DNA from: JAVBMP01 sp031552315
GTDB lineage: Bacteria; Desulfobacterota; Desulfovibrionia; Desulfovibrionales; Desulfovibrionaceae
Length of the DNA: 13,816 bases
Direction of reading: 5' to 3'
NCBI GenBank assembly: GCA_031552315.1
Contig: JAVBMP010000043.1
Span: 1 to 13,816, forward strand
Shown: in pieces, positions 1 through 6,162 of the stretch
How positions within the stretch are numbered: position 1 is the first letter of the stretch
Layout of the letters: every line of letters starts with the position of its first letter
Notes under the pieces: model-generated
What the model was told of the DNA's origin: nothing
Seen by the model: the letters and a program-made list of their open reading frames with translations, nothing else
Databases searched by the model: none
Position numbers and translations under genes: made by a program

Positions 1-312
1 AGGGGCGAGGTCAAAAACCCGGAAAACGAGCTGAGTCGCGGCACCCGCGAGCAACTGTACCTGGCCTTGCGTCTGGCATATGTGCGGGATCACGGAGTTC
101 AGGCCGAAAAGCTGCCCGTAATCATGGACGACATCCTGGTCAACTTCGACGCCCGCCGGGCCCGCCACAGCGCCCAGGCCCTGGCCGGGTTCGCCGAAGA
201 GCACCAGATCCTGTTCTTCACCTGCCACGAAACCACGGCCGATCTGCTGGCCGAAGTCGCTCCCGGTTCCGGTCGCTACATCCTGCGGGACGGGGCATTT
301 GCGGCGCAGTGA
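1..312 (+). CDS. C-terminal end of an ABC/SMC-like ATPase (YhaN/SbcC type), 5' end outside window
   Basis: The reading frame is open from the first base to TGA at 310-312, giving 103 visible residues of a longer protein. An ABC signature (L-S-R-G-T at visible residues 11-15, followed by QLYLALRLA) is followed by a Walker B strand (LPVIMDD, 38-44), a D-loop (NFD, 48-50) and a switch histidine (H76 in FFTCHE). This order is the C-terminal ATPase lobe of RecN/SMC/SbcC-like proteins. The spelling of the signature is closest to the YhaN-type large AAA ATPases that are often paired with an SbcD-like nuclease, but the subfamily is inferred. A TTG at 67-69 lies inside the signature helix and is not a start. 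The Walker A part and coiled coil must lie upstream of the window. The protein probably acts in DNA end repair; the substrate cannot be told. Confidence 0.85.
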   Translation, partial: RGEVKNPENELSRGTREQLYLALRLAYVRDHGVQAEKLPVIMDDILVNFDARRARHSAQALAGFAEEHQILFFTCHETTADLLAEVAPGSGRYILRDGAFAAQ

Positions 313-353
313 GAAAAGAAAGAGGCAAGACGGTTGAAGTCGGATTACGAGAA

Positions 354-440
354 TGGGGCGCTGCCCCAAACCCCGCAAGGGGCTTGAAGCCCCTTGACCC
401 CCGTTAGGGGGTGATTGCGGAAGGCCCCGTTAGGGGGGCG
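354..440. repeat. Cluster of GC-rich hairpins downstream of the ATPase gene
   Basis: Three perfect stem-loops follow each other: TGGGGC 354-359 with GCCCCA 363-368; a 10-bp stem 376-385/387-396 around one G; and ACCCCC 397-402 with GGGGGT 407-412. The last motif (CCCCGTTAGGGG) recurs at 424-440 and in degraded form near 458-472. There is no T-run, so these are not textbook intrinsic terminators, but they may end the upstream transcript or be intergenic repeats. The GGGCTTGAAGCCC core also occurs at 2279-2295. Confidence 0.6.
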
Positions 441-500
441 TATCCGGTGACCCCCGTCAGGGTGAAGGCCCCACGTTAGCATTTTTTAAACAAATATTTC

Positions 501-526
501 CAGTCTTTGACTTAAGTCAAAGACTG
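501..526. promoter_or_regulatory. Perfect 26-bp palindrome, candidate operator of the heme cluster
   Basis: CAGTCTTTGACTT (501-513) is followed directly by its exact reverse complement (514-526). The core TTGAC-TTAA-GTCAA (507-520) has the spacing of CRP/FNR-superfamily sites (TTGA-N6-TCAA). It lies 102 bases upstream of ahbC and overlaps the best -35 hexamer. The family assignment is inferred from half-site shape; the regulator is not in the window. No T-tract follows, so it is unlikely to be a terminator. Confidence 0.55.
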
Positions 527-536
527 CCGGTAAAAA
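507..536 (+). promoter_or_regulatory. Candidate sigma70-type promoter of the ahbC cluster
   Basis: TTGACT (507-512, five of six matches to the consensus -35) is followed after 18 bases by TAAAAA (531-536, four of six to the -10). The -35 lies inside the palindrome at 501-526, so a protein bound there would control access. The -10 is weak, which would fit an activated or tightly regulated promoter. The predicted leader is about 85 bases. Confidence 0.35.
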
Positions 537-555
537 CCGCGGCAAGATGCCGTGG
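537..555 (+). other. Leader hairpin upstream of ahbC
   Basis: CCGCGGCA (537-544) pairs with TGCCGTGG (548-555) through one G-T wobble around an AGA triloop. A T-rich stretch (562-577) follows at a distance of several bases. It may stabilise the leader or act as a weak attenuator; no known riboswitch is recognised. Confidence 0.3.
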
Positions 556-627
556 CACTCAGTCTTTTCATTTTTTTATGAAACAAGTTCCAGGGGCGGG
601 TTGCGCCGTTCCTGCAAGGAAGGCATC

Positions 628-1812
628 ATGATAGGTATTTCCAAATTGTTCTGTGGTCAGGTTGAACCTTCGGACGCCCTGCGTTATGGCCGCCATTCCG
701 GCAAGCTTCCTTCCCACCTGTTGCAGTTTTCTCAAGACAAAAAGCCCGTTGTGGTGTGGAACATGACGCGCCGCTGCAATTTGAAGTGTGTGCACTGTTA
801 CGCCCAGGCCACGGAAGAAAAGGGCGCGGACGCCATTTCCACCGAACAGGCCAAGGTGATGATAAATGACCTGGCCGCCTTTGGCGCGCCGGTAATGCTG
901 TTTTCCGGCGGCGAGCCGCTGGTGCGGCAAGACTTGACGGAACTTGCCAAGCACGCCACATCCAAAGGCATGCGGGCGGTCATTTCCACCAACGGCACCC
1001 TTATTACCAAAGAAAAGGCCAAGGAATTGAAGGAAGTGGGCCTTTCCTACGTGGGCATTTCCCTTGACGGCGGTGAAGAAGTGCATGACCGCTTCCGCGC
1101 GGTGCCCGGTTCCTTCAAAAAGGCCCTGCAAGGCATAGAAAACTGCAAGGCGGAAGGGCTTAAGGTTGGCCTGCGCTTCACCATAAACAAGCGCAACGCC
1201 GCCGAGGTGCCCAAGCTGTTTGACCTGATACGCGACCTGGAAATCCCCCGTATCTGCTTTTACCACCTGGTATATTCCGGCCGCGCCACAGACCTGATGA
1301 AGGAAGATTTGAACCATCAGGAAACCCGCGCCATGGTTGACCTTATTATGGATAAAACCCGCGCCCTGTTCGACCAGGGCTTCAATAAAGAAGTGCTTAC
1401 CGTGGACAACCACGCCGATGCCCCCTACCTGTGGATGCGCATGCAAAAGGAAGACCCCAAACGCGCCGAACAGGTGTGGGAACTTTTGCAGTTCAACGCG
1501 GGCAACAGCTCCGGCCACGGCTTCGGCTGCATTTCCTGGGACGGCAGCGTGCACGCCGACCAGTTCTGGCGTGAGCATACCTTCGGCAACGTGCTGGAAC
1601 GCCCGTTTTCTGAAATCTGGGTGGACAAAACCATTCCCTTGCTGGCCCAGTTGAAGGAAAAGCAGAAGCACGTAAAGGGCCGTTGCGCCAAATGCCGCTT
1701 TCTGAACATCTGCGGCGGCAACTTCCGCGCCCGCGCGGAAGCCTTCCACAACGACCCTTGGGCCGAAGACCCGGCCTGTTATTTGACGGATGAAGAAATA
1801 GCGGTGAAATAA
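628..1812 (+). CDS. ahbC: AhbC, radical SAM Fe-coproporphyrin III synthase (12,18-didecarboxysiroheme deacetylase)
   Basis: This 394-residue radical SAM enzyme removes the acetate side chains of 12,18-didecarboxysiroheme to give Fe-coproporphyrin III, the third step from siroheme to heme b. The SAM-binding 4Fe-4S motif CNLKCVHC has Cys at 50, 54 and 57, followed by the GGEP motif (FSGGEP). The C-terminal region carries further cysteines (GCISWDG, then CAKCRFLNICGG) for an auxiliary cluster. The N-terminus (EPSDALRYGRHSGKLPSHLLQF) is, from memory, typical of Desulfovibrio AhbC. I chose ATG 628 because AAGGAAGG lies just before it; the frame is open back to 547 but the extra 27 residues look non-coding. 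It is first in the heme cluster, behind the 501-526 palindrome. The assignment as AhbC rather than AhbD is supported by the second radical SAM gene downstream, which has the AhbD pattern. Confidence 0.92.
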   Translation: MIGISKLFCGQVEPSDALRYGRHSGKLPSHLLQFSQDKKPVVVWNMTRRCNLKCVHCYAQATEEKGADAISTEQAKVMINDLAAFGAPVMLFSGGEPLVRQDLTELAKHATSKGMRAVISTNGTLITKEKAKELKEVGLSYVGISLDGGEEVHDRFRAVPGSFKKALQGIENCKAEGLKVGLRFTINKRNAAEVPKLFDLIRDLEIPRICFYHLVYSGRATDLMKEDLNHQETRAMVDLIMDKTRALFDQGFNKEVLTVDNHADAPYLWMRMQKEDPKRAEQVWELLQFNAGNSSGHGFGCISWDGSVHADQFWREHTFGNVLERPFSEIWVDKTIPLLAQLKEKQKHVKGRCAKCRFLNICGGNFRARAEAFHNDPWAEDPACYLTDEEIAVK

Positions 1813-1845
1813 TTGCTTTATTAACCCTTCCTGTCAGGAGTTGCC

Positions 1846-2253
1846 ATGTCGGAACAAATTACAACTGAAGAGGCCATCAAGTGGTTCAAGGTAATGTGGG
1901 GCAAATTCCCCATTCCCGCAATGCTGGTGCACAAAGACCGCACAATAATGGCCCTGAACGGCGCCTACCCCCCGTCCAGAAGCGCGTTTGTGGGCAAAAA
2001 GTGTTTTGAACTCACCCGCGGCACCAAAGTTTGCCCGCACTGTGAAGCCAATGAAGCCGTGGCCGAAGACAAGGGCAGAAACGCCATTTCCTACAACTGG
2101 CCCCTGCAACAACTGCGAGACTGCTACTGGGTGCCGCTGGACGGCTGCCCGGACCTCTATGTCCATTTTGGCATCGACATTACAGCCTACGCCCTGCCGG
2201 AACTCTGCGCCAAAGAAAAGGCCATAGCCGAAGGGCACGCCCTGAAAGGATAG
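1846..2253 (+). CDS. Small PAS-like, cysteine-rich protein of the heme cluster
   Basis: A 135-residue soluble protein of unknown function, with a good ribosome site (CAGGAG) before ATG 1846. Residues 10-57 resemble the start of a PAS domain (a FPIPAMLVHKDRTIMALNGA strand-turn-strand, then FVGKKCFEL), followed by a CPHC pair (63-66). This G-K-x-C-[FY]-E...C-x-x-C pattern is common in PAS domains of Desulfovibrio sensors, but no kinase, GGDEF or other output domain is attached. Six cysteines (53, 63, 66, 93, 101, 121) could bind a metal or cluster; this is inference. There is no signal peptide or membrane segment. It lies 33 bases after ahbC and before hemB, so a role in sensing or handling tetrapyrrole or iron is plausible but unproven. 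Confidence 0.8.
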   Translation: MSEQITTEEAIKWFKVMWGKFPIPAMLVHKDRTIMALNGAYPPSRSAFVGKKCFELTRGTKVCPHCEANEAVAEDKGRNAISYNWPLQQLRDCYWVPLDGCPDLYVHFGIDITAYALPELCAKEKAIAEGHALKG

Positions 2254-2261
2254 TAAGCATT

Positions 2262-2312
2262 CTGGGGGAGGGAACCCCAAGGGCTTGAAGCCCTTGCGGT
2301 TCCCTCCCCCAG
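2262..2312 (+). repeat. Compound stem-loop between the PAS-like gene and hemB
   Basis: A perfect 15-bp outer stem (2262-2276 with 2298-2312) encloses a second perfect 8-bp hairpin AAGGGCTT/AAGCCCTT (2279-2295). No T-run follows, so it is not a classical terminator. It may reduce read-through into hemB or protect the upstream mRNA 3' end. Confidence 0.6.
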
Positions 2313-2354
2313 GCCCCCACCCTCCTGAACCTCATTACAGGCTTCTGAAATATC

Positions 2355-2428
2355 AGGGTTTCCAAAGGGCAACTGCCCTTTGGCAGGGGGTGCAGGGGGG
2401 CAGCGCCCCCCTTGCCCGCCGGAGGCAT
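2355..2428 (+). repeat. Intergenic repeat element, long form
   Basis: GGGTTTCCAAAGGGC opens a hairpin (CCAAAGGGCA 2362-2371 with TGCCCTTTGG 2374-2383), followed by a G-rich block with GGGGGGC/GCCCCCC arms (2395-2411) and the tail CCGCCGGAGGCAT. A short form with the same head and tail but no G-rich middle occurs at 6099-6140. The G-rich middle also matches the reverse strand of 12908-12945 and 13289-13326. In the + strand it produces a spurious open frame running into hemB. Confidence 0.6.
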
Positions 2429-2454
2429 CCTTATTTTTAACCGCCGAGTTTGCC

Positions 2455-3450
2455 ATGACCGATTTTTTTCGTGGGCGCAGGCTGCGCCGCACCCCGCTTT
2501 TGCGTGAAGTGGTGCGGGAAACCGAACTGCGCCCCCAAGACCTGATAATGCCCTATTTTGTGCTGGATACCCCCCGGCCGGATTACGCCAACCCTATTGC
2601 CTCCATGCCAGGCCAGGCCCAGCTTTCGCCGGATTTGCTGTTGAAAAAGATAGAAAAGGCCATGCGGGCCGGGTTGCGCGGCTGTATTCTTTTTGGCATT
2701 CCGGCTGCCAAAGACCCTGTGGGCAGCGGCGGCTATGCGGAAGACGGCATTGTGCAGCGCGCCATAAGCGGCCTGAAAAAGGCCTTTGGCAAAGACCTGC
2801 TGGTGGTGACGGATGTTTGCCTGTGTGAATACACCTCACACGGGCATTGCGGCCTGTTGCGCGAAGAAGGCGGTGAAACGCTGGTGGATAACGACCCCAC
2901 CCTGGCCCTGCTGGCCCGCGTGGCCCTTTCCCACGCGGTTGCCGGGGCGGATATTGTGGCCCCTTCAGACATGATGGACGGGCGCGTGGCCGCCATACGC
3001 CAATGCCTGGACGCCAACGGCTTCAGCAACCTGCCGGTAATGTCCTATGCGGTCAAATACGCCTCGGCCTTTTACGGGCCTTTCCGCGAGGCGGCGGAAT
3101 CCGCCCCCAAAAGCGGCGACCGCAAATCCTACCAGATGGATCCGGCCAACGCGCGGGAGGCCCTGCGCGAGGCGGAAGCCGATATTATGGAAGGCGCGGA
3201 TATTTTGATGGTCAAGCCCGCCGGGCCGTACCTGGATATTCTGCGCGGCCTGCGCGATTTTTGTTCTCTGCCGCTGGCTGCCTACCAGGTAAGCGGAGAA
3301 TATTCCCTTATCAAGGCCGCCGGTGAACGCGGCTGGGTGGATGAAAGGGCCGTGGCGCTGGAAAGCCTGCTGGGCATAAAACGCGCCGGGGCGGATATTA
3401 TCATCAGCTATTTCACAGAAGAACTTCTTTTGCAGGGGGCGCTGAAATGA
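2455..3450 (+). CDS. hemB: HemB, delta-aminolevulinic acid dehydratase (porphobilinogen synthase)
   Basis: A 331-residue cytoplasmic enzyme that condenses two 5-aminolevulinate molecules to porphobilinogen. Both active-site lysines are present: K201 in YAVKYAS and K254 in LMVKPAG, the Schiff-base lysine. The metal site is the cysteine type (C122, C124 and C132 in DVCLCEYTSHGHC), so a zinc-dependent enzyme is expected. The GDRKSYQMD segment (221-229) fits the family's allosteric magnesium region. The length is normal for HemB. ATG 2455 was chosen because the family N-terminus (RGRRLRRTPLLREVVRET) begins here; the 25 extra codons back to 2380 translate the intergenic repeat. The ribosome site is weak (CCGAG). 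The TGA overlaps the ATG of ahbD (ATGA), so the two are probably translationally coupled. Confidence 0.97.
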   Translation: MTDFFRGRRLRRTPLLREVVRETELRPQDLIMPYFVLDTPRPDYANPIASMPGQAQLSPDLLLKKIEKAMRAGLRGCILFGIPAAKDPVGSGGYAEDGIVQRAISGLKKAFGKDLLVVTDVCLCEYTSHGHCGLLREEGGETLVDNDPTLALLARVALSHAVAGADIVAPSDMMDGRVAAIRQCLDANGFSNLPVMSYAVKYASAFYGPFREAAESAPKSGDRKSYQMDPANAREALREAEADIMEGADILMVKPAGPYLDILRGLRDFCSLPLAAYQVSGEYSLIKAAGERGWVDERAVALESLLGIKRAGADIIISYFTEELLLQGALK

Positions 3451-4712
3451 GTCACCCGCATTCAAATGAAGGGGCAAACGGGCAAAATTGCGGTCAGCCA
3501 GTGGGACACCCGGGCGGACATATGGGCGGTTCACAAACCGGGCAGCCAGAGAAACATATGGCCGAACACCCTGCCGGGCATCCGGGCGGCAACCCTGCCG
3601 GGCATCCGGCCGGCCAAAAAGGCGCCACGGGACACGCCGCGAAAACCCTTCCCGACGGCAGCCCGGTTGTGCGGCTTATAGCCTGGGAGGTCACCCGTTC
3701 CTGCAACCTGGCCTGCAAGCACTGCCGGGCGGAAGCGCACCCGGAACCCTACCCCGGAGAGCTTTCCACCGCCGAGGCCAAAAAGCTTATTGAAAGTTTT
3801 ACGGAAGTTGGCAACCCCATCATTATTTTTACGGGTGGCGAACCCTTGTTGCGGCATGACGTGTTTGAACTTATGAGCTATGCGCACAGCCTTGGCCTGC
3901 GCCCGGTCATGTCGCCCAACGGCACCCTGCTTAGCCCGGAAAATGCCGCCAAAATCAAGGCCAGCGGCGTGCAGCGCTGTTCCATTTCCATAGACGGGCC
4001 AGACGCCGCCAGCCATGACGCCTTTCGCGGCGTGCCGGGGGCCTTTGCGGCTTCCATGCGCGGCATAGAGTATTTGAAGGGGGCCGGGCTGGAATTTCAG
4101 GTAAACACCACTGTCACCAAAGACAACCTTGGCAGCTTCAAAGAAATTTTCAAGCTGGCGGATGCGCTTGGCGCGGCGGCCTGGCATATCTTTTTGCTGG
4201 TGCCCATGGGCCGGGCCGCAAGCTTGCAGGATCAGGTAATTACCGACAAGGAATATGAAGAGGCGCTGAACTGGTTTTATGATTTCCGCAAAACCACCAA
4301 AATGCACCTCAAGGCCACCTGCGCCCCGCATTATTACCGCATTATGCGCCAGCGCGCCAAAGCGGAAGGGGTGGAGGTAACGCCCCAGGCATTCGGCATG
4401 GACGCCTTTACGCGCGGCTGCCTTGGCGGCACGGGCTTCTGCTTCATAAGCCACACCGGGCAGGTGCAGCCTTGCGGCTATTTGACCATTGATTGCGGCA
4501 ACGTGCGGCAAACCCCCTTCCCGGAAATTTGGCGAACTTCCCCGCCCTTTTTGCAGTTCCGCAACCAGAATGAATATTCCGGCAAATGCGGGGTGTGTGA
4601 ATACCACAAGGTATGCGGCGGCTGCCGGGCCAGGGCCCACAGCCTGAATGGCGATTACATGGGGGAAGAACCCTTGTGCAGCTACCAGCCGGTGAAGCTG
4701 CGCGGCAAATAA
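3447..4712 (+). CDS. ahbD: AhbD, radical SAM heme b synthase, with His/Gly/Pro-rich N-terminal extension
   Basis: This 421-residue radical SAM enzyme oxidatively decarboxylates the two propionates of Fe-coproporphyrin III to vinyls, giving heme b. The SAM cluster motif CNLACKHC has Cys at 86, 90 and 93, with TGGEP at 129-133. The C-terminal SPASM-like region holds C325, C332, C343 and C350, then C381, C384, C390, C393 and C411 for an auxiliary cluster. The catalytic part begins around residue 74 (VVRLIAWEVTRSC). Residues 1-68 form an unusual low-complexity extension with nine histidines and HPGG/HPAG repeats, encoded partly by an exact 18-base sequence repeated 24 bases apart (3568-3585, 3592-3609). 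ATG 3447 overlaps the hemB stop and has AGGGGG ahead of it; later in-frame ATGs at 3522 and 3558 would shorten the extension. AhbD rather than AhbC is called from the WEVTRSCNLACKHCRAEAHP signature. Confidence 0.93.
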   Translation: MSHPHSNEGANGQNCGQPVGHPGGHMGGSQTGQPEKHMAEHPAGHPGGNPAGHPAGQKGATGHAAKTLPDGSPVVRLIAWEVTRSCNLACKHCRAEAHPEPYPGELSTAEAKKLIESFTEVGNPIIIFTGGEPLLRHDVFELMSYAHSLGLRPVMSPNGTLLSPENAAKIKASGVQRCSISIDGPDAASHDAFRGVPGAFAASMRGIEYLKGAGLEFQVNTTVTKDNLGSFKEIFKLADALGAAAWHIFLLVPMGRAASLQDQVITDKEYEEALNWFYDFRKTTKMHLKATCAPHYYRIMRQRAKAEGVEVTPQAFGMDAFTRGCLGGTGFCFISHTGQVQPCGYLTIDCGNVRQTPFPEIWRTSPPFLQFRNQNEYSGKCGVCEYHKVCGGCRARAHSLNGDYMGEEPLCSYQPVKLRGK

Positions 4713-4763
4713 GCGGGCCGAATACCCGGCAAATGCCCTGCCGGTGAAGCCGACCGGGTAATT

Positions 4764-4880
4764 GGGCCAGAAGATTGGGCCGGGCAATCAGGCCGGGCAA
4801 TCAGGCTAGGCAATTGAGCCGGACAATTGAGCCGGACAATGGGGCCGGACAATGGGGCCAGGCAATCAGGCCGGCCAGGC
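4764..4880 (+). repeat. 13-bp tandem repeat (about nine units) after ahbD
   Basis: Seven well-conserved units of consensus RGSCCGGRCAATN run end to end from 4777 to 4867 (starts 4777, 4790, 4803, 4816, 4829, 4842, 4855). A degenerate unit lies on each side. Neighbouring units differ by one to three bases, which indicates local duplication with drift. The array lies between the ahbD stop and the next gene and is untranslated. Just upstream (4723-4760) TACCCGG and CCGGGTA can pair around an inner CCGGCA/TGCCGG hairpin. Confidence 0.85.
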
Positions 4881-4959
4881 GGTTCAGCGCATATAAAAAA
4901 GCTGGCGCAAAAATAGAATAAGCGTAATATGCGGTCAAAAACCTTCAGGGAGCAAGTTT

Positions 4960-5418
4960 ATGGTAAAAGAAAACTTTTTCAAAATTGAGCTGAAGTATAA
5001 GCTTATTACCGCCGCGTTAAGCGCTATTCTGGCCTTTGTGCTTATTGCCCTTATGTACCGCTATATTTACAACATCCATTCCTTTGGGCTTTATGCGGCG
5101 GCCCTTGCCCTTGCCACGGCCCTTGGCGTGTTTATAGGCTTTTATCACAGCTATATGGTGGAAGATGAACTGCTGCGTTACCGTGGCGGCATCTGGCTGC
5201 GCAAGTACCCCTACGAGGAAAGCGAATTTACGCTGGAACGCCTTACCGGCTTTTCCAGCCTGTTTTCCACCCTTACCCCGCAAAGCTACCGTTTGCTGGT
5301 CAACCACAAAGGCAAACAGCGCAAGGTCATTCTGTTCATGGGCGACCCCAAGGTAGAAAAGCTGGTCAGCCAGCTGGAACAAAAATCCGGCAAAAAAGTG
5401 TATCGGCGCGGGGTATAA
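4960..5418 (+). CDS. Small two-helix membrane protein with possible PH-like cytoplasmic domain
   Basis: A 152-residue protein that I cannot name. Two hydrophobic segments (about 14-36 and 43-63) form a hairpin, followed by about 85 soluble residues. The order membrane hairpin, then RYRGGIWLRKYPYEESEFTLERL (conserved-looking strands) and a final amphipathic helix (MGDPKVEKLVSQLEQ) resembles bacterial PH-like (DUF304-type) proteins, but this is a by-eye likeness. Positive charges (KYK before helix 1; RKYP after helix 2) suggest both ends are cytoplasmic. ATG 4960 follows CAGGGAG at good spacing. It lies inside the heme cluster, 69 bases before ahbA, so a link to heme delivery at the membrane or to cytochrome maturation is possible but only inferred from position. 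Confidence 0.85.
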   Translation: MVKENFFKIELKYKLITAALSAILAFVLIALMYRYIYNIHSFGLYAAALALATALGVFIGFYHSYMVEDELLRYRGGIWLRKYPYEESEFTLERLTGFSSLFSTLTPQSYRLLVNHKGKQRKVILFMGDPKVEKLVSQLEQKSGKKVYRRGV

Positions 5419-5486
5419 TTTGGGGCGCGATTATAAAGAAACTGTGAATAAACCGGGGTTTCCCACAAAATACCGGCGGTCATGCC

Positions 5487-5993
5487 ATGTCTGAAGAACT
5501 GAACGGCGGCGAAATAAGCGACCGCCTGGCGGCCGATGAAGGGCTGGACAGCCTTGACCGGCGGCTTTTGGGCATAATTCAGTCCGGCTTCCCGCTGGAA
5601 AGCCGCCCCTACGCTGTTTTGGGGCAGCAACTTGGCATTTCGGAAGAAGATGCGCTGCAACGCGTAAAAGACTTGCGGCGGCGTAAAATAATCCGCCGTC
5701 TGGGGGCCAATTTCCAGTCCGCCAAACTTGGCTTTCGCAGTACCCTGTGCGCGGCCAAGGTGCCGCCGGAAAAAATGGATGCCTTCACGCAAGCGGTAAA
5801 CAGCCACCCCGGCATAACCCACAATTATTTGCGCGACCACAGCTACAACATCTGGTTCACCATGATAGGCCCTTCATGGGAAGCGGTCTGCGCAGACCTT
5901 GCAAAAATAACCCGGCAAACCGGCGTGGAAATTTTGAACCTGCCCGCCCGCAAGATGTATAAAATCAAAGTCGATTTCCAGATGGAAGAATAA
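5487..5993 (+). CDS. ahbA: AhbA-type siroheme decarboxylase subunit (Lrp/AsnC fold)
   Basis: A 168-residue protein of the AhbA/AhbB/NirDLGH family: a winged helix-turn-helix (about 22-75, LDSLDRRLLGIIQSGFPL, then DLRRRKIIRRLGA) and an alpha-beta ligand domain resembling Lrp regulators. The Ahb pair converts siroheme to 12,18-didecarboxysiroheme, the first committed step of the alternative heme route. The segment GITHNYLRDHSYNIWFTMIGPS (109-130) holds the conserved His and Arg of the family and fits the alpha subunit; the beta subunit usually has an extra WPYEMYTM-like stretch here. The alpha/beta choice is from memory and moderately sure. Its genomic company with ahbC, hemB and ahbD argues against a plain transcription regulator. 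No second subunit is visible. The ribosome site is weak (GGCGGT). It is the last + strand gene before the convergent dnaJ block. Confidence 0.85.
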   Translation: MSEELNGGEISDRLAADEGLDSLDRRLLGIIQSGFPLESRPYAVLGQQLGISEEDALQRVKDLRRRKIIRRLGANFQSAKLGFRSTLCAAKVPPEKMDAFTQAVNSHPGITHNYLRDHSYNIWFTMIGPSWEAVCADLAKITRQTGVEILNLPARKMYKIKVDFQMEE

Positions 5994-6050
5994 GCCGGGC
6001 AGGCGTGGCGGACGCATCCGCATGGCCTTGGATGATTATTTAAAATGGAA

Positions 6051-6089
6051 TTAGGCCCTGGTATTGCGAAACGCAATACCAGGGCCTAA
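6051..6089. terminator. Perfect 18-bp hairpin between convergent genes
   Basis: TTAGGCCCTGGTATTGCG (6051-6068) pairs without mismatch to 6072-6089 around AAA. It lies 58 bases after the ahbA stop and between two convergent operons, the usual place of a bidirectional terminator. The flanks are A/T-rich rather than a clean T-run (TTCCATTTTA on the - strand side), so termination strength is uncertain. Confidence 0.6.
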
Positions 6090-6098
6090 AAATTATTG

Positions 6099-6140
6099 GG
6101 GTTTCCAAAGGGCTTCAAGCCCTTTGGCCGCCGGAGGCAT
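6099..6140 (+). repeat. Intergenic repeat element, short form
   Basis: A perfect 11-bp hairpin (CCAAAGGGCTT 6105-6115 with 6117-6127) is preceded by GGGGTTT and followed directly by CCGCCGGAGGCAT. The head and tail match the longer element at 2355-2428, with the G-rich middle missing. Confidence 0.6.
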
Positions 6141-6162
6141 TCCTCTAGAGTGGTTTACGCTT

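Noticed and set aside
501..526. Intrinsic terminator for the ATPase gene
   Set aside because: The stem is AT-rich, has no loop, and is followed by CCGGTAAAAA rather than a T-run.
568..1749. Long - strand frame (393 codons) opposite ahbC
   Set aside because: It is the antisense shadow of a clear radical SAM gene. Its translation has no family motif, and similar shadows lie opposite ahbD, dnaJ and the chemoreceptor gene.
4764..4880. CRISPR array
   Set aside because: The 13-bp units are contiguous with no spacers and there are no cas genes.
5487..5993. Ordinary Lrp/AsnC transcription regulator
   Set aside because: The fold is shared, but the ITHNYLRDHSYNIWFT segment and the ahbC-hemB-ahbD neighbourhood fit a siroheme decarboxylase subunit better.
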